Positions 17,002 through 24,924 of a DNA stretch of 49,745 bases are shown one piece after another. A program made the translations under genes and the position numbers. The stretch spans positions 1 through 49,745 of the forward strand of contig REGJ01000006.1 in NCBI GenBank assembly GCA_003702525.1. Reading direction: 5' to 3'. The first letter of the stretch is position 1; each line of letters starts with the position of its first letter. The notes under the pieces are model-generated. The model was not told where the DNA came from, made no database searches, and saw only the letters and a program-made list of their open reading frames with translations. The stretch comes from Candidatus Nitrosopumilus sp. Lineage in GTDB: Archaea > Thermoproteota > Nitrososphaeria > Nitrososphaerales > Nitrosopumilaceae.

Positions 17002-17513
17002 ACTCTTCTTCCTCTCTTTCCACCCTTCTTTCTAGTGGTGTCATGAGGAATAGGTGTAACATCATCAATTCTTCCAATCTTAAATCCGCCTCTTGCCAAT
17101 GCTCTGATTGCAGCTTGTGCACCTGGACCTGGAACTCTTGAACCAACTCCGCCAACAGCACGAACTCTGATGTGGAATCCTGTGAATCCTTTTGTCTTTG
17201 CAGATTCTACAACTTGATTTGCAGCTTTCATTGCAGCAAATGGTGATGATTCGTATCTGTCTGCATTGACGTGAATTCCACCAGAACTGATGGAAACAGT
17301 TTCTGCGCCAGTAAGATCAGTCATGTGAATGATTGTGTTATTGTAACTACTGTAAATGTGAGCGATACCCCATTTTTCTGGGCCCTCTTTCTTTGCCTCT
17401 GGTTGAGCTTTTTCCTCTACTGCCTCAGATTCTACCTCTTCGACAGGTGCCTCAGTCTCTTCAACTGGTGCTTCTTCGACTACTTCCTCAACTTGGGCTT
17501 CAGTTTCTGACAA
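16998..17513 (-). CDS. rps11: 30S ribosomal protein uS11 with acidic N-terminal extension
   Basis: The core (about 47-171) is typical uS11: [37 protein letters not shown], and the basic tail [15 protein letters not shown]. It lies in the 30S platform next to the mRNA exit. Residues 1-45 are an added low-complexity stretch of Glu, Val, Pro and Ala. The start is TTG, about 26 nt from a TATA box at 17535-17543. In many archaea uS11 is cotranscribed with uS13, uS4 and rpoD; here it stands alone. Confidence 0.95.
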   Translation of the reverse strand: MSETEAQVEEVVEEAPVEETEAPVEEVESEAVEEKAQPEAKKEGPEKWGIAHIYSSYNNTIIHMTDLTGAETVSISSGGIHVNADRYESSPFAAMKAANQVVESAKTKGFTGFHIRVRAVGGVGSRVPGPGAQAAIRALARGGFKIGRIDDVTPIPHDTTRKKGGKRGRRV

Positions 17514-17534
17514 TGACTACTCACACCTAAAGGG

Positions 17535-17543
17535 GTTTAAAAA
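17535..17543 (-). promoter_or_regulatory. TATA box of the uS11 gene
   Basis: On the minus strand the sequence reads TTTTTTAAACC, centred about 26 nt upstream of the TTG start. This spacing implies a leaderless rps11 mRNA. Confidence 0.45.
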
Positions 17544-17568
17544 ACATTGATTTTGGAATTTTGCTTTG

Positions 17569-17589
17569 TTTTGGGCACTTGAGCCAAAA
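17569..17589. repeat. Imperfect inverted repeat TTTTGG...CCAAAA between divergent promoters
   Basis: The arms 17569-17574 and 17584-17589 flank a 9-bp centre containing GGCAC/TGAGCC elements. The repeat lies upstream of both the uS11 TATA box and the TATA-like box (about 17600) of the gene at 17630. Its core resembles the inverted repeat at 12892-12911. Confidence 0.35.
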
Positions 17590-17629
17590 ATGACCATTCT
17601 TCTTATACTAAAAAAACTGAAATTTCAAT

Positions 17630-17950
17630 ATGGCAAATATTCTGTTTCTTGCAATTGGCGTTGCCATAGCTGCTGCCTTGTTTGGTTCAATGGCCATGCA
17701 ATCACTTGCTCCGATCAATGAAGTGATTCTATCCCCTCAAGAAAAAAAATGCCAACAAATTGCAAATGAAGGATACAAAATGCATGCACTATACCCCGAA
17801 GCTCATCCAGATGACTTGCCTGAAGATGACAGAAAACGATTACTTTACCTTGATAACTTGTGGATGACTGAATGTGTTCAAGTTTTACCTGCCGAATCTG
17901 TTTTTAGTATTGTAAATAACGTAGAGAGAGACGTATCACACGACGAATAA
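17630..17950 (+). CDS. Membrane-anchored small protein
   Basis: 106 aa. Residues 3-25 form one hydrophobic Ala-rich helix; the rest is a soluble helical domain with two cysteines (KKCQQIANEGYK and MTECVQVLP) that could pair outside the cell. No family recognised. A TATA-like box sits about 26 nt upstream of the ATG. The stop abuts the convergent thiL stop. Confidence 0.75.
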   Translation: MANILFLAIGVAIAAALFGSMAMQSLAPINEVILSPQEKKCQQIANEGYKMHALYPEAHPDDLPEDDRKRLLYLDNLWMTECVQVLPAESVFSIVNNVERDVSHDE

Positions 17951-18892
17951 TTATCTAAAGTGTTTCCAACCTTTGTCTTTTAGAGGAATGGTCTTGTTAT
18001 TTTTTTGTAATACCACACCTTTTCCAGTAGTAACATGACCTATCTCAACAATTGGTGTTCTGAGCAGTTTTGCATTTCGTAGTATGGTATCTTTGTGTTT
18101 TGGAGGAACAGTAAACACAAACTCGTACTCTTCTCCTCCATGGAAAACCAATTTTTCTAGATTTTTCTTTGCAAACTCTTCTACATCCTTTTTGTGTGGG
18201 TAATTTGTAATGACAAATTTCTTTTTTGATTGCTTTGCCATCTCATTTAGTGTAGTGGATAAACCATCACTAGAGTCCATTGCAGATGAAAAGTATTTTC
18301 TATTCTTTAACCCAAAACTCACTCTTGGCTTTGCACGTACCACTGATTGAACTGCTTTTCTAACAAATTCTCTTTTCCCTTTCTTTTTGTAGAGTAGTAT
18401 ACTCAGCCCTGCTGCAGTATAACCAAATGGCCCTGTTGTAAAGATCAAATCTTTGTTCTTTGAACCTCTTCTAGGTACGATACTATCTGCACTGCCAAAC
18501 AGGCATACAGTAAACACAATTTCTTTTCCTGCGTTTGTATCGCCTCCTAGAATGGAAATTCCAAACTCATTGCATGCCTTTCTAAATCCACTTGCTGCCT
18601 CCTCTATCTTTGCACGCGTGATGTTTGAAGGAAAATTGACTGAAATTATGCCGTATTCTGGCTTGACTCCTTTGGCAGCAAAGTCACTTACACATGCAAC
18701 CACACTCTTTCTTGCGGCTTCAGCTAGTTTCATTTTGGGAGGAATGTCAGTACTTTCTACTAGCGTGTCAGTTTTGGCTATGATGTTTGGTTTGTTTAAT
18801 TTGAAAGTCTCTACGTCTTCGGAAACAAAGTTCTTGCATCCTAGTTTTCGCTGAAAAATTTTGATAATCTCAGACTCATCTAATTTGATCAT
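17951..18892 (-). CDS. thiL: Thiamine-monophosphate kinase
   Basis: Phosphorylates thiamine monophosphate to thiamine diphosphate. 313 aa, the usual size of the PurM-like ThiL fold. Diagnostic segments are KTDTLVESTDIPP near residue 40, ACVSDFAAKGVKPEYG, ILGGDTNAG, SAMDSSDGLSTTLNE, and GGEEYEFVFTV near the C-terminus. It overlaps the end of the upstream glmM-like gene by 17 bp, so both are translated from one mRNA. No thiamine riboswitch is visible upstream. Confidence 0.94.
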   Translation of the reverse strand: MIKLDESEIIKIFQRKLGCKNFVSEDVETFKLNKPNIIAKTDTLVESTDIPPKMKLAEAARKSVVACVSDFAAKGVKPEYGIISVNFPSNITRAKIEEAASGFRKACNEFGISILGGDTNAGKEIVFTVCLFGSADSIVPRRGSKNKDLIFTTGPFGYTAAGLSILLYKKKGKREFVRKAVQSVVRAKPRVSFGLKNRKYFSSAMDSSDGLSTTLNEMAKQSKKKFVITNYPHKKDVEEFAKKNLEKLVFHGGEEYEFVFTVPPKHKDTILRNAKLLRTPIVEIGHVTTGKGVVLQKNNKTIPLKDKGWKHFR

Positions 18893-20174
18893 AACTTTGA
18901 TTCACCAATTGTATCGTGTCTTTAACAATTTGTTTTGCTTTTACCTCATCATTTGATTCAGCTGAAACTCTAATGATATCTTCAGTGTTTGATTTTCTTA
19001 TCAGCACCCAGCTGTTATCATCAATGATTCCTTTTACTCCGTCTAGTGTAATTACTTCTGAATAGTCATTTGAAAATGTGGAACTTACTTTTTCTATTAC
19101 TTTGTCATGAAACTGTGCATCAATTGGAGTATTGTCTCTGATTTGGTAATAACTTTCCATGAAATTCAACACTTCATCAAACTTTGCAGTTCCAAGCATT
19201 GATGAAATCAAACCGCTTGTTAGAATTCCTTCTCTACAATAATTAAACTCTGGCAAGATGAAACCACCACTACTTCCTTCTCCTCCAGCTTGCGCATTGT
19301 CTTTTATCATTTGTTCAATGACGTTTGCTTCACCAACTTTGGTTCGCTGTACAGTTCCCCCGTTCTCTTTGATGTATTTCTCAACTGAAACACTAGTGTC
19401 AATGCTTAACACGAACTTTTTGTATCCAAGTTCCAAAGACTTTGCAACTCCTAATCCCAATGTAACATCTGGTGTCTGCTTCTTTCCTTTTCTAACTACA
19501 ACCAGTCTGTCGCCATCCAAGTCAAATGCAAAACCGATCTCTTTGCCTGATGATGCTGAAACAAGATCATTCAAGTTGTCTGCTGTTGGATCTGGACCTC
19601 TGGTTGAGCCTTCAAGGTCTGCATTAATCACGTGTACCTTGCATCCGATGGATTCAAGCAGTTTAGGCGCAAATTCTTTTGCAGCCCCTCCTCCAATATC
19701 GACTGCAACTTCGGGTTGACTATCTAAACTTCCTATGATTTTTGCAGCATCCTCAATGTATGATGATGACACGTCTTGTTCTGAACCGATCTTGGTCTTT
19801 GGCATCTCTTGTTTTTCTATAATTTTCGGAAGTTCAGATTCATTGATTCCTCTTCCTTCAATTATGAACTTCAAACCATTCCACTGGATAGGATTGTGAG
19901 ATGATGATACGACAATTCCTGCACCATACTTTCTTGCTTCTCTAAAAACTACTGGTGTCGGAACTGTTCCCAAATTAAAAACATCAATTCCATTTTTCAT
20001 TAGTGCTGCACTTGCAGTATCTTTAATCATGGAACCTGACGGTCTGGTGTCTTTTCCTATTGCACATTTGCCAGACTTTACCAGTGATGAAAAGTTGTTA
20101 CAAAATTCTAGTATGTGTTTTAGATTAAGGTCATCTCCAAATATTCCTCTAATTCCAGAAATTGTTTTTTTCAA
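18876..20174 (-). CDS. glmM: Phosphoglucosamine mutase / phosphomannomutase family
   Basis: Shifts phosphate between the C6 and C1 positions of a hexosamine or hexose; GlmM activity would feed UDP-GlcNAc for glycans. 432 aa. ISGIRGIFG opens the protein, the phosphoserine loop is VVSSSHNPIQWNG, the Mg2+ loop is DLDGDR, and the sugar loop is GGEGSSG. The start codon is TTG at 20174. Sugar specificity between glucosamine and mannose phosphates cannot be settled by eye, so the symbol is a best guess. Confidence 0.88.
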   Translation of the reverse strand: MKKTISGIRGIFGDDLNLKHILEFCNNFSSLVKSGKCAIGKDTRPSGSMIKDTASAALMKNGIDVFNLGTVPTPVVFREARKYGAGIVVSSSHNPIQWNGLKFIIEGRGINESELPKIIEKQEMPKTKIGSEQDVSSSYIEDAAKIIGSLDSQPEVAVDIGGGAAKEFAPKLLESIGCKVHVINADLEGSTRGPDPTADNLNDLVSASSGKEIGFAFDLDGDRLVVVRKGKKQTPDVTLGLGVAKSLELGYKKFVLSIDTSVSVEKYIKENGGTVQRTKVGEANVIEQMIKDNAQAGGEGSSGGFILPEFNYCREGILTSGLISSMLGTAKFDEVLNFMESYYQIRDNTPIDAQFHDKVIEKVSSTFSNDYSEVITLDGVKGIIDDNSWVLIRKSNTEDIIRVSAESNDEVKAKQIVKDTIQLVNQSYDQIR

Positions 20175-20227
20175 TCAATCCAACTCAGAAAGGCTTTTTA
20201 TTAACTCTGATGGCTTTACCCAAACGT

Positions 20228-20301
20228 GCCTTGGTAGCTCAGCCTGGTAGAGCGAACGCCTCGTAAGCGTTAGGTCGCGGGTTCGTATCCCGTCCGAGGC
20301 T
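20228..20301 (+). tRNA. tRNA-Thr (CGT anticodon)
   Basis: GCCTTGG pairs with CCGAGGC in the acceptor stem. The D-arm is GCTC/GAGC, the anticodon stem is AACGC/GCGTT with loop CTCGTAA reading CGT (codon ACG), and the T-arm is GCGGG TTCGTAT CCCGT. The discriminator is T, normal for archaeal tRNA-Thr. No CCA is encoded and no intron is seen. An AT-rich TATA-like stretch (TTTTTATTAAC) lies upstream. Confidence 0.94.
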
Positions 20302-20341
20302 TGTAAATTATTTTTAGAAAATATTTGTAAATTAAAGAATT

Positions 20342-20494
20342 TTATTCATCAAGGGTTTCAATGTCGATTTCTAGTTCTTTTCCTAAACCTTCCCACCATT
20401 GTTTAGTTTGTTCTGTCATCTTCCCCTCATAACTTGCTTGAAATTGTCCTTTATAGATCTGTCGGTTGATCAAATGTTGATCAAATCCTAACAT
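20342..20494 (-). CDS. Small protein of unknown function
   Basis: 50 aa, ATG 20494 to TAA 20342. A later in-frame ATG gives a 25-aa form starting MTEQTKQWWEGLGKELEI. The C-terminal helix is acidic (EIDIETLDE). No family recognised; the ORF is clean but short. Confidence 0.4.
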   Translation of the reverse strand: MLGFDQHLINRQIYKGQFQASYEGKMTEQTKQWWEGLGKELEIDIETLDE

Positions 20495-20508
20495 TTTATG
20501 AATTTCTT

Positions 20509-20694
20509 TTATTCAGATTCTTCTTCTCTCTTTCTCTTGAACTTCCTGTACATGATTATTGTCAGTGCAGCTCCGGCACATCCCCAAAAGAGCGGTGATA
20601 ATCCGGGTTCAACTGTAGGTTGAAAAGCTCCTACAAAGCTTGCAAACATGATTACTATCAAACCCAGTCCGCCAAGCTCCAACATCTTTGCCAT
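20509..20694 (-). CDS. Two-helix membrane protein
   Basis: 61 aa. Hydrophobic helices at about 7-24 and 32-48 are joined by a short Pro/Gly loop, with a charged tail (YRKFKRKREEESE), so a hairpin with the tail inside is likely. The second helix (SPLFWGCAGAALTIIMYRKF) resembles the equivalent part of the divergent gene at 20747, suggesting they are paralogues. Confidence 0.65.
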   Translation of the reverse strand: MAKMLELGGLGLIVIMFASFVGAFQPTVEPGLSPLFWGCAGAALTIIMYRKFKRKREEESE

Positions 20695-20746
20695 GTCTTC
20701 TCTAAGATTTTCAAAAAGATATATGGTTTTGTAAATTACGTCTCAT

Positions 20747-20956
20747 ATGGACAAGTATCTTACTGTAATTCTGATTTTTATGGTCGTAACTATTGCAATT
20801 GCATTTTTCAATCCTTCTACTGGCGAATTGAGATTCATTGCGCCTATGTTTTATGGTGGGATAGCAGGAATAATCATCATTGTTGTGTATAGTTCCTACA
20901 AGGAAAAGAAAGCACGACAAGCAGCTAATGCTAAGAGAAAATCTAAGAAGAAATAG
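20747..20956 (+). CDS. Two-helix membrane protein with basic tail
   Basis: 69 aa. Helices at about 4-21 and 31-49 are followed by a strongly basic tail (KEKKARQAANAKRKSKKK). The motif APMFYGGIAGIIIIVVYSSY parallels the second helix of the divergent 61-aa gene, 52 bp away. The role is unknown. Confidence 0.65.
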   Translation: MDKYLTVILIFMVVTIAIAFFNPSTGELRFIAPMFYGGIAGIIIIVVYSSYKEKKARQAANAKRKSKKK

Positions 20957-20959
20957 ATT

Positions 20960-21241
20960 TTAGAGTTCTAAACCAAATGACTCAGCAATACTTGAAAAGT
21001 TTGCATAAGATTCTAGATATTGTCTTCCTTTTGGAGTGATGACAAAAGTGTTTTTTCCGTCAAACTCAATCTTGTTGATTAGGCCAGCACCAGTCAAGTT
21101 ATCCAAGAATTTGGATAGTCTGGAATGTGATAAATTGGCCTTTGTTAGAAGTGAGGTTGTCTTGATACCTTCCTGTCCAGACTGTTCAGTAACAGTGAGC
21201 AAATCAGCGACTATTTGCATACTGGTTCTATAGGAAGTCAT
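20960..21241 (-). CDS. Winged-helix regulator (ArnR1/HTH_45-like)
   Basis: 93 aa. The helix-turn-helix core is about 27-58 (TTSLLTKANLSHSRLSKFLD), then a wing at about 62-75 and a C-terminal helix (YLESYANFSSIAESFGLEL). It is closely similar in layout to the 95-aa protein at 28190-28477: both have Y-R-T-x-M near the start, NxSHSRxS in the recognition helix and a FGL end. This is a thaumarchaeal-type small single-domain regulator. Confidence 0.85.
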   Translation of the reverse strand: MTSYRTSMQIVADLLTVTEQSGQEGIKTTSLLTKANLSHSRLSKFLDNLTGAGLINKIEFDGKNTFVITPKGRQYLESYANFSSIAESFGLEL

Positions 21242-21325
21242 ACGTAGTTAATGCTAAAACTCTGATATAAGAGTATCACCATCAATTCAGTTCAGATAAA
21301 TAATCTCTAGGCTAATTTGCCAACA

Positions 21326-21892
21326 ATGTCTGCAATTTCCTGGTTTGATGACTTTGAAGGTATTGCTTACAGGTATTACGATCTGCGAATGAATATTGCT
21401 CCACTAGTTTCAAGCAGAAAAGAGTATGCATCCATTTGGCATGATACAATTCGCTACTGGATAGATCCAACAATTAAGATCAGATTTGTTGAAACTGGTG
21501 ACAAGTACTGGTTTATCATGGGAGCTGATTCCCAAAAGCCTGAGTCTAACATTTCATTTTTCAAACTCTTGCAAAAGTCTGAGCACTATGAGCGATTCAA
21601 GAAAGGTCATGGTGGAGAAGCATATCTAAGATTAGGAACATATGCACACAAGTCTCTCAAGGACGTCAAAAAGGACGCACTGTGTAACTGTGGTCATGAA
21701 GCAGTTGATCATGATGAAAATGATAATGATGAATGTCTGTACAACAAATGTGATTGCAAAGAATTCTCTTCATTCCAAGTAAATTTGTTAAAACGCAAAA
21801 AAACAATTACTGACATTGCATTCCTAGATGAAAAAGATGCAACAGATGATCCTCTTGTAAAAGCTTGTTTTGATGCAAATAAATCAGAATAG
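21326..21892 (+). CDS. Unknown protein with CGHE-C-C zinc-like motif
   Basis: 188 aa from ATG 21326; a TTG three codons earlier is possible. The N-terminal 115 residues are aromatic-rich alpha/beta (ISWFDDFEGIAYRYYDLRMN) and unrecognised. Residues 118-147 read LCNCGHEAVDHDEN, then DECLYNKCDCKEF, with C120, C122, H124, C137, C142 and C144 as a likely metal site. The same CGHE...DEC-x4-C-x-C order is found in the 40-aa protein at 14612-14734. Confidence 0.75.
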   Translation: MSAISWFDDFEGIAYRYYDLRMNIAPLVSSRKEYASIWHDTIRYWIDPTIKIRFVETGDKYWFIMGADSQKPESNISFFKLLQKSEHYERFKKGHGGEAYLRLGTYAHKSLKDVKKDALCNCGHEAVDHDENDNDECLYNKCDCKEFSSFQVNLLKRKKTITDIAFLDEKDATDDPLVKACFDANKSE

Positions 21893-21894
21893 TT

Positions 21895-22113
21895 CTAGTC
21901 TAATTCTTTGTTAACTCTAACGTGATCTCCAGGATAATACTCGTGCAATTGTTTTGAATAACAATCTCCGCAAAGCATACCATCAATTCCCCATTCTTTC
22001 ATTGGATTGAATGGAAGTTTGATTTCTTCACTGCAAATTGCACATTTGTCTTTTGAACCCAAAGTGATTTCTGCTCTTTTGAAACGATATAAAAAACATT
22101 CCCGACTACACAT
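21895..22113 (-). CDS. Zinc-ribbon small protein
   Basis: 72 aa. A CAIC pair (24-27) and a CGDC pair (48-51) make a four-Cys zinc ribbon around EIKLPFNPMKEWGIDGML. Two more cysteines occur at the start (MCSREC). The C-terminal part is polar, KQLHEYYPGDHVRV. Probably a zinc-stabilised adaptor or nucleic-acid-binding protein; no family name assigned. Confidence 0.75.
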   Translation of the reverse strand: MCSRECFLYRFKRAEITLGSKDKCAICSEEIKLPFNPMKEWGIDGMLCGDCYSKQLHEYYPGDHVRVNKELD

Positions 22114-22208
22114 GAAAATTATGTTAAATAGAACCTGTTTTTAGGAAATTTAGGTAGCGTCTGACCAATGTAAACCTCCTGCAAGATTTTTACTTGGTTG
22201 GACTCTGC

Positions 22209-23960
22209 CTATAACAAATTACTTGTTAGTTTCTTTAGTGCTAAAATCTCGTCTTCTTCTTGTCTGATTTTTTTATCAATCACTCGAAGCATCGTATCAT
22301 TCCAAACATGTTGAGAAAAGAAGTTGTGCTTTGTGTTTGCCATCTCTATCTCATCATCAACTACTGTGTCTTCAAGGAATTTTGTGACAATCACATCAGC
22401 AAGCTTCAAAATTCTGGAATTTAGTTTGAAACTGCGAAAAATTGGCTCTATTTTTCTAATATCTCCTTTAAAATCTCCCTTTGTTTCGAGAATCTTTTTG
22501 TTTAGAACTCTAAAGTATACTGCAACATAGAACAAAGTTGCATATCTCTTTGTCTTGTGACCGCCTTTCTTACCATACTTTAGAGATTTTTTTGCATACT
22601 CTTTTACCAAATACGGATACAACAAAATTCTGTAATCATCTTTTAGATTGTCATTAAAGACATCATCATACTTGCTTCCTCTTGGAAGGAACTGAGCAGG
22701 TGAACTGTAAGCTTCAGTTGGTCTTTGTTCTATTCCTGCAACTAAGGATTGAATTGCATCTTTTGCAACAATTACTTTTTTGTGATTGTCTGGAAGATAG
22801 TTGTTGTATGTAGAGTCCCCTGCATACTCGCATTGTTTTGATTTTGATTTTGTATCAAAGGAACCTGCTTGAATCTCATAGAAATAGCCAGAGTTTTTGA
22901 GTTGTGACTTTATTGACTTGTGAAAGTCCATCAAGGAAACCAAGTCTTTTCCTCTAACAGAGTTTTGTGAGTTTCTATATTTTGTAATGTTGTTTTGTTC
23001 TTGTTCGTCATCTGCCTTGATTATTGTAACTGTCATGGAGCCATCCATGTTCTTTGTTCTCTTTGAATGATCCAAAATGGAATTTGATGTTTGAGCACCG
23101 TTTACAATCTGTGGTGCATGAAGCTCAATCATGTTCTCACCTAGTTCTGAAAAGTCACTTACAACAATTGTTATTCCGTTATTGTAAAAGAAGAATTTGT
23201 TAGGATTGCTTTGCAATGTATCTCGCAGTCCTTTGTTAACTGTAGTCTTGAACTGCATCCATTGTCTAATGTTTGATTCAAAGACATAGTCTCTGTTCTT
23301 ACTTACAAACTCTGTTAGTTCACGTAATTTCAAAATCCCTAGAATGGTATTCTCATGTCTGAGCATCTTTTCTAGTTGTATTGATGATTTTTTACCTGCA
23401 GCTGGCTTTTTGATTCTGTCCCATAGTTTCTGAATGATTTTCTCCTCATCGATTACTTCTACCAATTCATCATGATAGTCTACCTTTTGGTCTGTAACGT
23501 AGCAGCACTTTACTTTGAGATTTTTTTCTTTAATTTTTGTAACAAGCTGGGCTAACTCTGGTCTCATCTTTGTAACATCTTTTGCCAAAAGCCTTTTCGC
23601 ATCTTCTTTGAATTTTGCAATAGCTTCAAGTGAATGAGATGTACCATATTTTGATTGGAATAATCTAATTGTATTATCTGAAAAATCTACTGGCAAGTAT
23701 GCATCAATGCCTAGATCGTTTGCACCATCTACAATTGCATCAGCTGCATCGTCTTCTGTAGCCTCAAAGACTCTGGTTAGAATCCATTGAAGAAAGTTAT
23801 TTCCCTTCTCAACGTCGCTTTTAGAGTTCTCAGCGTATTCGTGTATGCTTTCTCTAATGTTTTCCTCAAATCCTTCTAGAGGTGGACTAGAATTTTTTTG
23901 AACTAGGAGTGTGTGTGAGCCAGGTATGTATTCTAGTAACCCGTTTCCGTTTTGCGACAA
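22209..23960 (-). CDS. AIPR-family protein with PD-(D/E)xK nuclease-like N-terminal domain
   Basis: 583 aa from a TTG start. Residues about 75-105 (NDLGIDAYLP ... IRLFQSKYG) show the GxD ... QxK pattern of Mrr-like PD-(D/E)xK nucleases: D86 and Q102-x-K104. The AIPR (abortive infection phage resistance) core follows, with FFFYNNGITIVV (256-267), HAPQIVNGAQT (281-291) and ITKYRNSQNSV (325-335). AIPR family members are associated with phage abortive infection. It stands alone with no methylase or toxin-antitoxin partner nearby. A TATA box (23977-23988) lies about 23 nt upstream, so it is likely leaderless. Confidence 0.85.
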   Translation of the reverse strand: MSQNGNGLLEYIPGSHTLLVQKNSSPPLEGFEENIRESIHEYAENSKSDVEKGNNFLQWILTRVFEATEDDAADAIVDGANDLGIDAYLPVDFSDNTIRLFQSKYGTSHSLEAIAKFKEDAKRLLAKDVTKMRPELAQLVTKIKEKNLKVKCCYVTDQKVDYHDELVEVIDEEKIIQKLWDRIKKPAAGKKSSIQLEKMLRHENTILGILKLRELTEFVSKNRDYVFESNIRQWMQFKTTVNKGLRDTLQSNPNKFFFYNNGITIVVSDFSELGENMIELHAPQIVNGAQTSNSILDHSKRTKNMDGSMTVTIIKADDEQEQNNITKYRNSQNSVRGKDLVSLMDFHKSIKSQLKNSGYFYEIQAGSFDTKSKSKQCEYAGDSTYNNYLPDNHKKVIVAKDAIQSLVAGIEQRPTEAYSSPAQFLPRGSKYDDVFNDNLKDDYRILLYPYLVKEYAKKSLKYGKKGGHKTKRYATLFYVAVYFRVLNKKILETKGDFKGDIRKIEPIFRSFKLNSRILKLADVIVTKFLEDTVVDDEIEMANTKHNFFSQHVWNDTMLRVIDKKIRQEEDEILALKKLTSNLL

Positions 23961-23976
23961 TTTACTTTTCTAGTAT

Positions 23977-23988
23977 GTTATATATTTA
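23977..23988 (-). promoter_or_regulatory. TATA box of the AIPR gene
   Basis: The plus strand reads GTTATATATTTA; the minus-strand box is centred about 23 nt before the TTG at 23960. A weaker AT-rich box on the plus strand (24001-24012) sits about 29 nt before the cupredoxin TTG. Confidence 0.45.
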
Positions 23989-24035
23989 GAGAATTTGGTA
24001 ATTATGTAATAACTCAGTTCTGGATGTGAAAAGAT

Positions 24036-24494
24036 TTGATAAAAAAAATAGTTGCCTCAAGCATAGTCGGAATAGTGATCATTGTTGCATTAGCTGTTGC
24101 TTTTTCAACTGAAATGGAGCCTCAAGCAGAGTCATCTTCTGAATCAAATACTGAGCCAACATTTTCAATGCAAGGAGAAATTCAACCTGACGTAATGGGT
24201 GGTGGTGATGTTATCATGCCAACCAAAGTTTCACGACCTGGTTGTGAGGAGACAGACAGATGTTACATTCCATCTGTAGTTACAGTTAGTGCAGGTGAAT
24301 CTGTAACATGGGTAAATGAGGATTCAGCATTTCATAGTGTGACATCTGGATTTTATGATACACCAATAGATCTTTTTGATAGCGGACATATGGATCCCTT
24401 TGATTCCTATACGCTAACTTTTGATGAAGCAGGAACCTATGATTATTTTTGCACCCTTCATCCTTGGATGGAAGGCAAAGTTATTGTTGAATAA
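24036..24494 (+). CDS. Membrane-anchored blue-copper (plastocyanin/amicyanin-like) cupredoxin
   Basis: 152 aa from a TTG. Residues 4-23 are a signal or anchor helix, about 25-50 a Ser/Glu/Pro linker, and about 60-152 the cupredoxin fold. The type 1 copper ligands are H100 (FHSVTSG), C139, H142 and M145 (FCTLHPWMEG), the short C-x2-H-x2-M loop of amicyanin-like proteins. C70 and C76 may form a disulfide. It is a likely extracytoplasmic electron carrier, as is common in ammonia-oxidising archaea. The partner is unknown. Confidence 0.92.
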   Translation: MIKKIVASSIVGIVIIVALAVAFSTEMEPQAESSSESNTEPTFSMQGEIQPDVMGGGDVIMPTKVSRPGCEETDRCYIPSVVTVSAGESVTWVNEDSAFHSVTSGFYDTPIDLFDSGHMDPFDSYTLTFDEAGTYDYFCTLHPWMEGKVIVE

Positions 24495-24566
24495 AGGTAC
24501 CCGAGGGAGTCGAACCCCCTTGTATAGGCTTTGCAGGCCCACGCATAACCGTTCTGCCAGAGTACC
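24495..24566 (-). tRNA. tRNA-Cys (GCA anticodon)
   Basis: On the minus strand GGTACTC pairs with GGGTACC. The anticodon stem TGGGC/GCCTA carries the loop CTGCAAA reading GCA, and the T-arm is GGGGG TTCGACT CCCTC. The discriminator is U, the universal Cys identity base. No CCA is encoded. It abuts the cupredoxin stop on the other strand. Confidence 0.93.
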
Positions 24567-24605
24567 GTTTTGAAAAACACAAAATGAACAATTAAACTCT
24601 TTAGA

Positions 24606-24842
24606 TTAGAATTTGTTAAATGGTTTTGAAGCCAATTTCACATCTTCCCCTTTGACAGTTTTTCTACCTGCATGAGAAGCCATGTCTACTGCACTTTTAG
24701 CAATGCCGTTTGCTACTTCTTCGATAACTCTTCTTAATTCATCAGCAGACTCGTCGCTGACCCTTTCAGCACCTGCTTTCTTTAGAATTCTATACATTGC
24801 AGATAGTCCTAATTCTGATGATTTCATGAATCCTTTTTTCAT
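24606..24842 (-). CDS. Archaeal histone
   Basis: 78 aa, a single histone fold. KKAGAERVSDESADELRRVI and ASHAGRKTVKGEDVKLA are the classic loop and helix segments, including the R-K-T loop residues that contact DNA. It packages chromosomal DNA as dimers and larger multimers. An internal ATG five codons in (MKSSELGLSAMYRI) is an alternative start that would shorten the basic N-terminus. Confidence 0.95.
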   Translation of the reverse strand: MKKGFMKSSELGLSAMYRILKKAGAERVSDESADELRRVIEEVANGIAKSAVDMASHAGRKTVKGEDVKLASKPFNKF

Positions 24843-24924
24843 TTTTTGCGAAAAAAGATAATGAGTGAAAAAATATCACTAAGGAATCGATTTATACAGA
24901 CTATTTTAAGAATTGATCAAGAAA

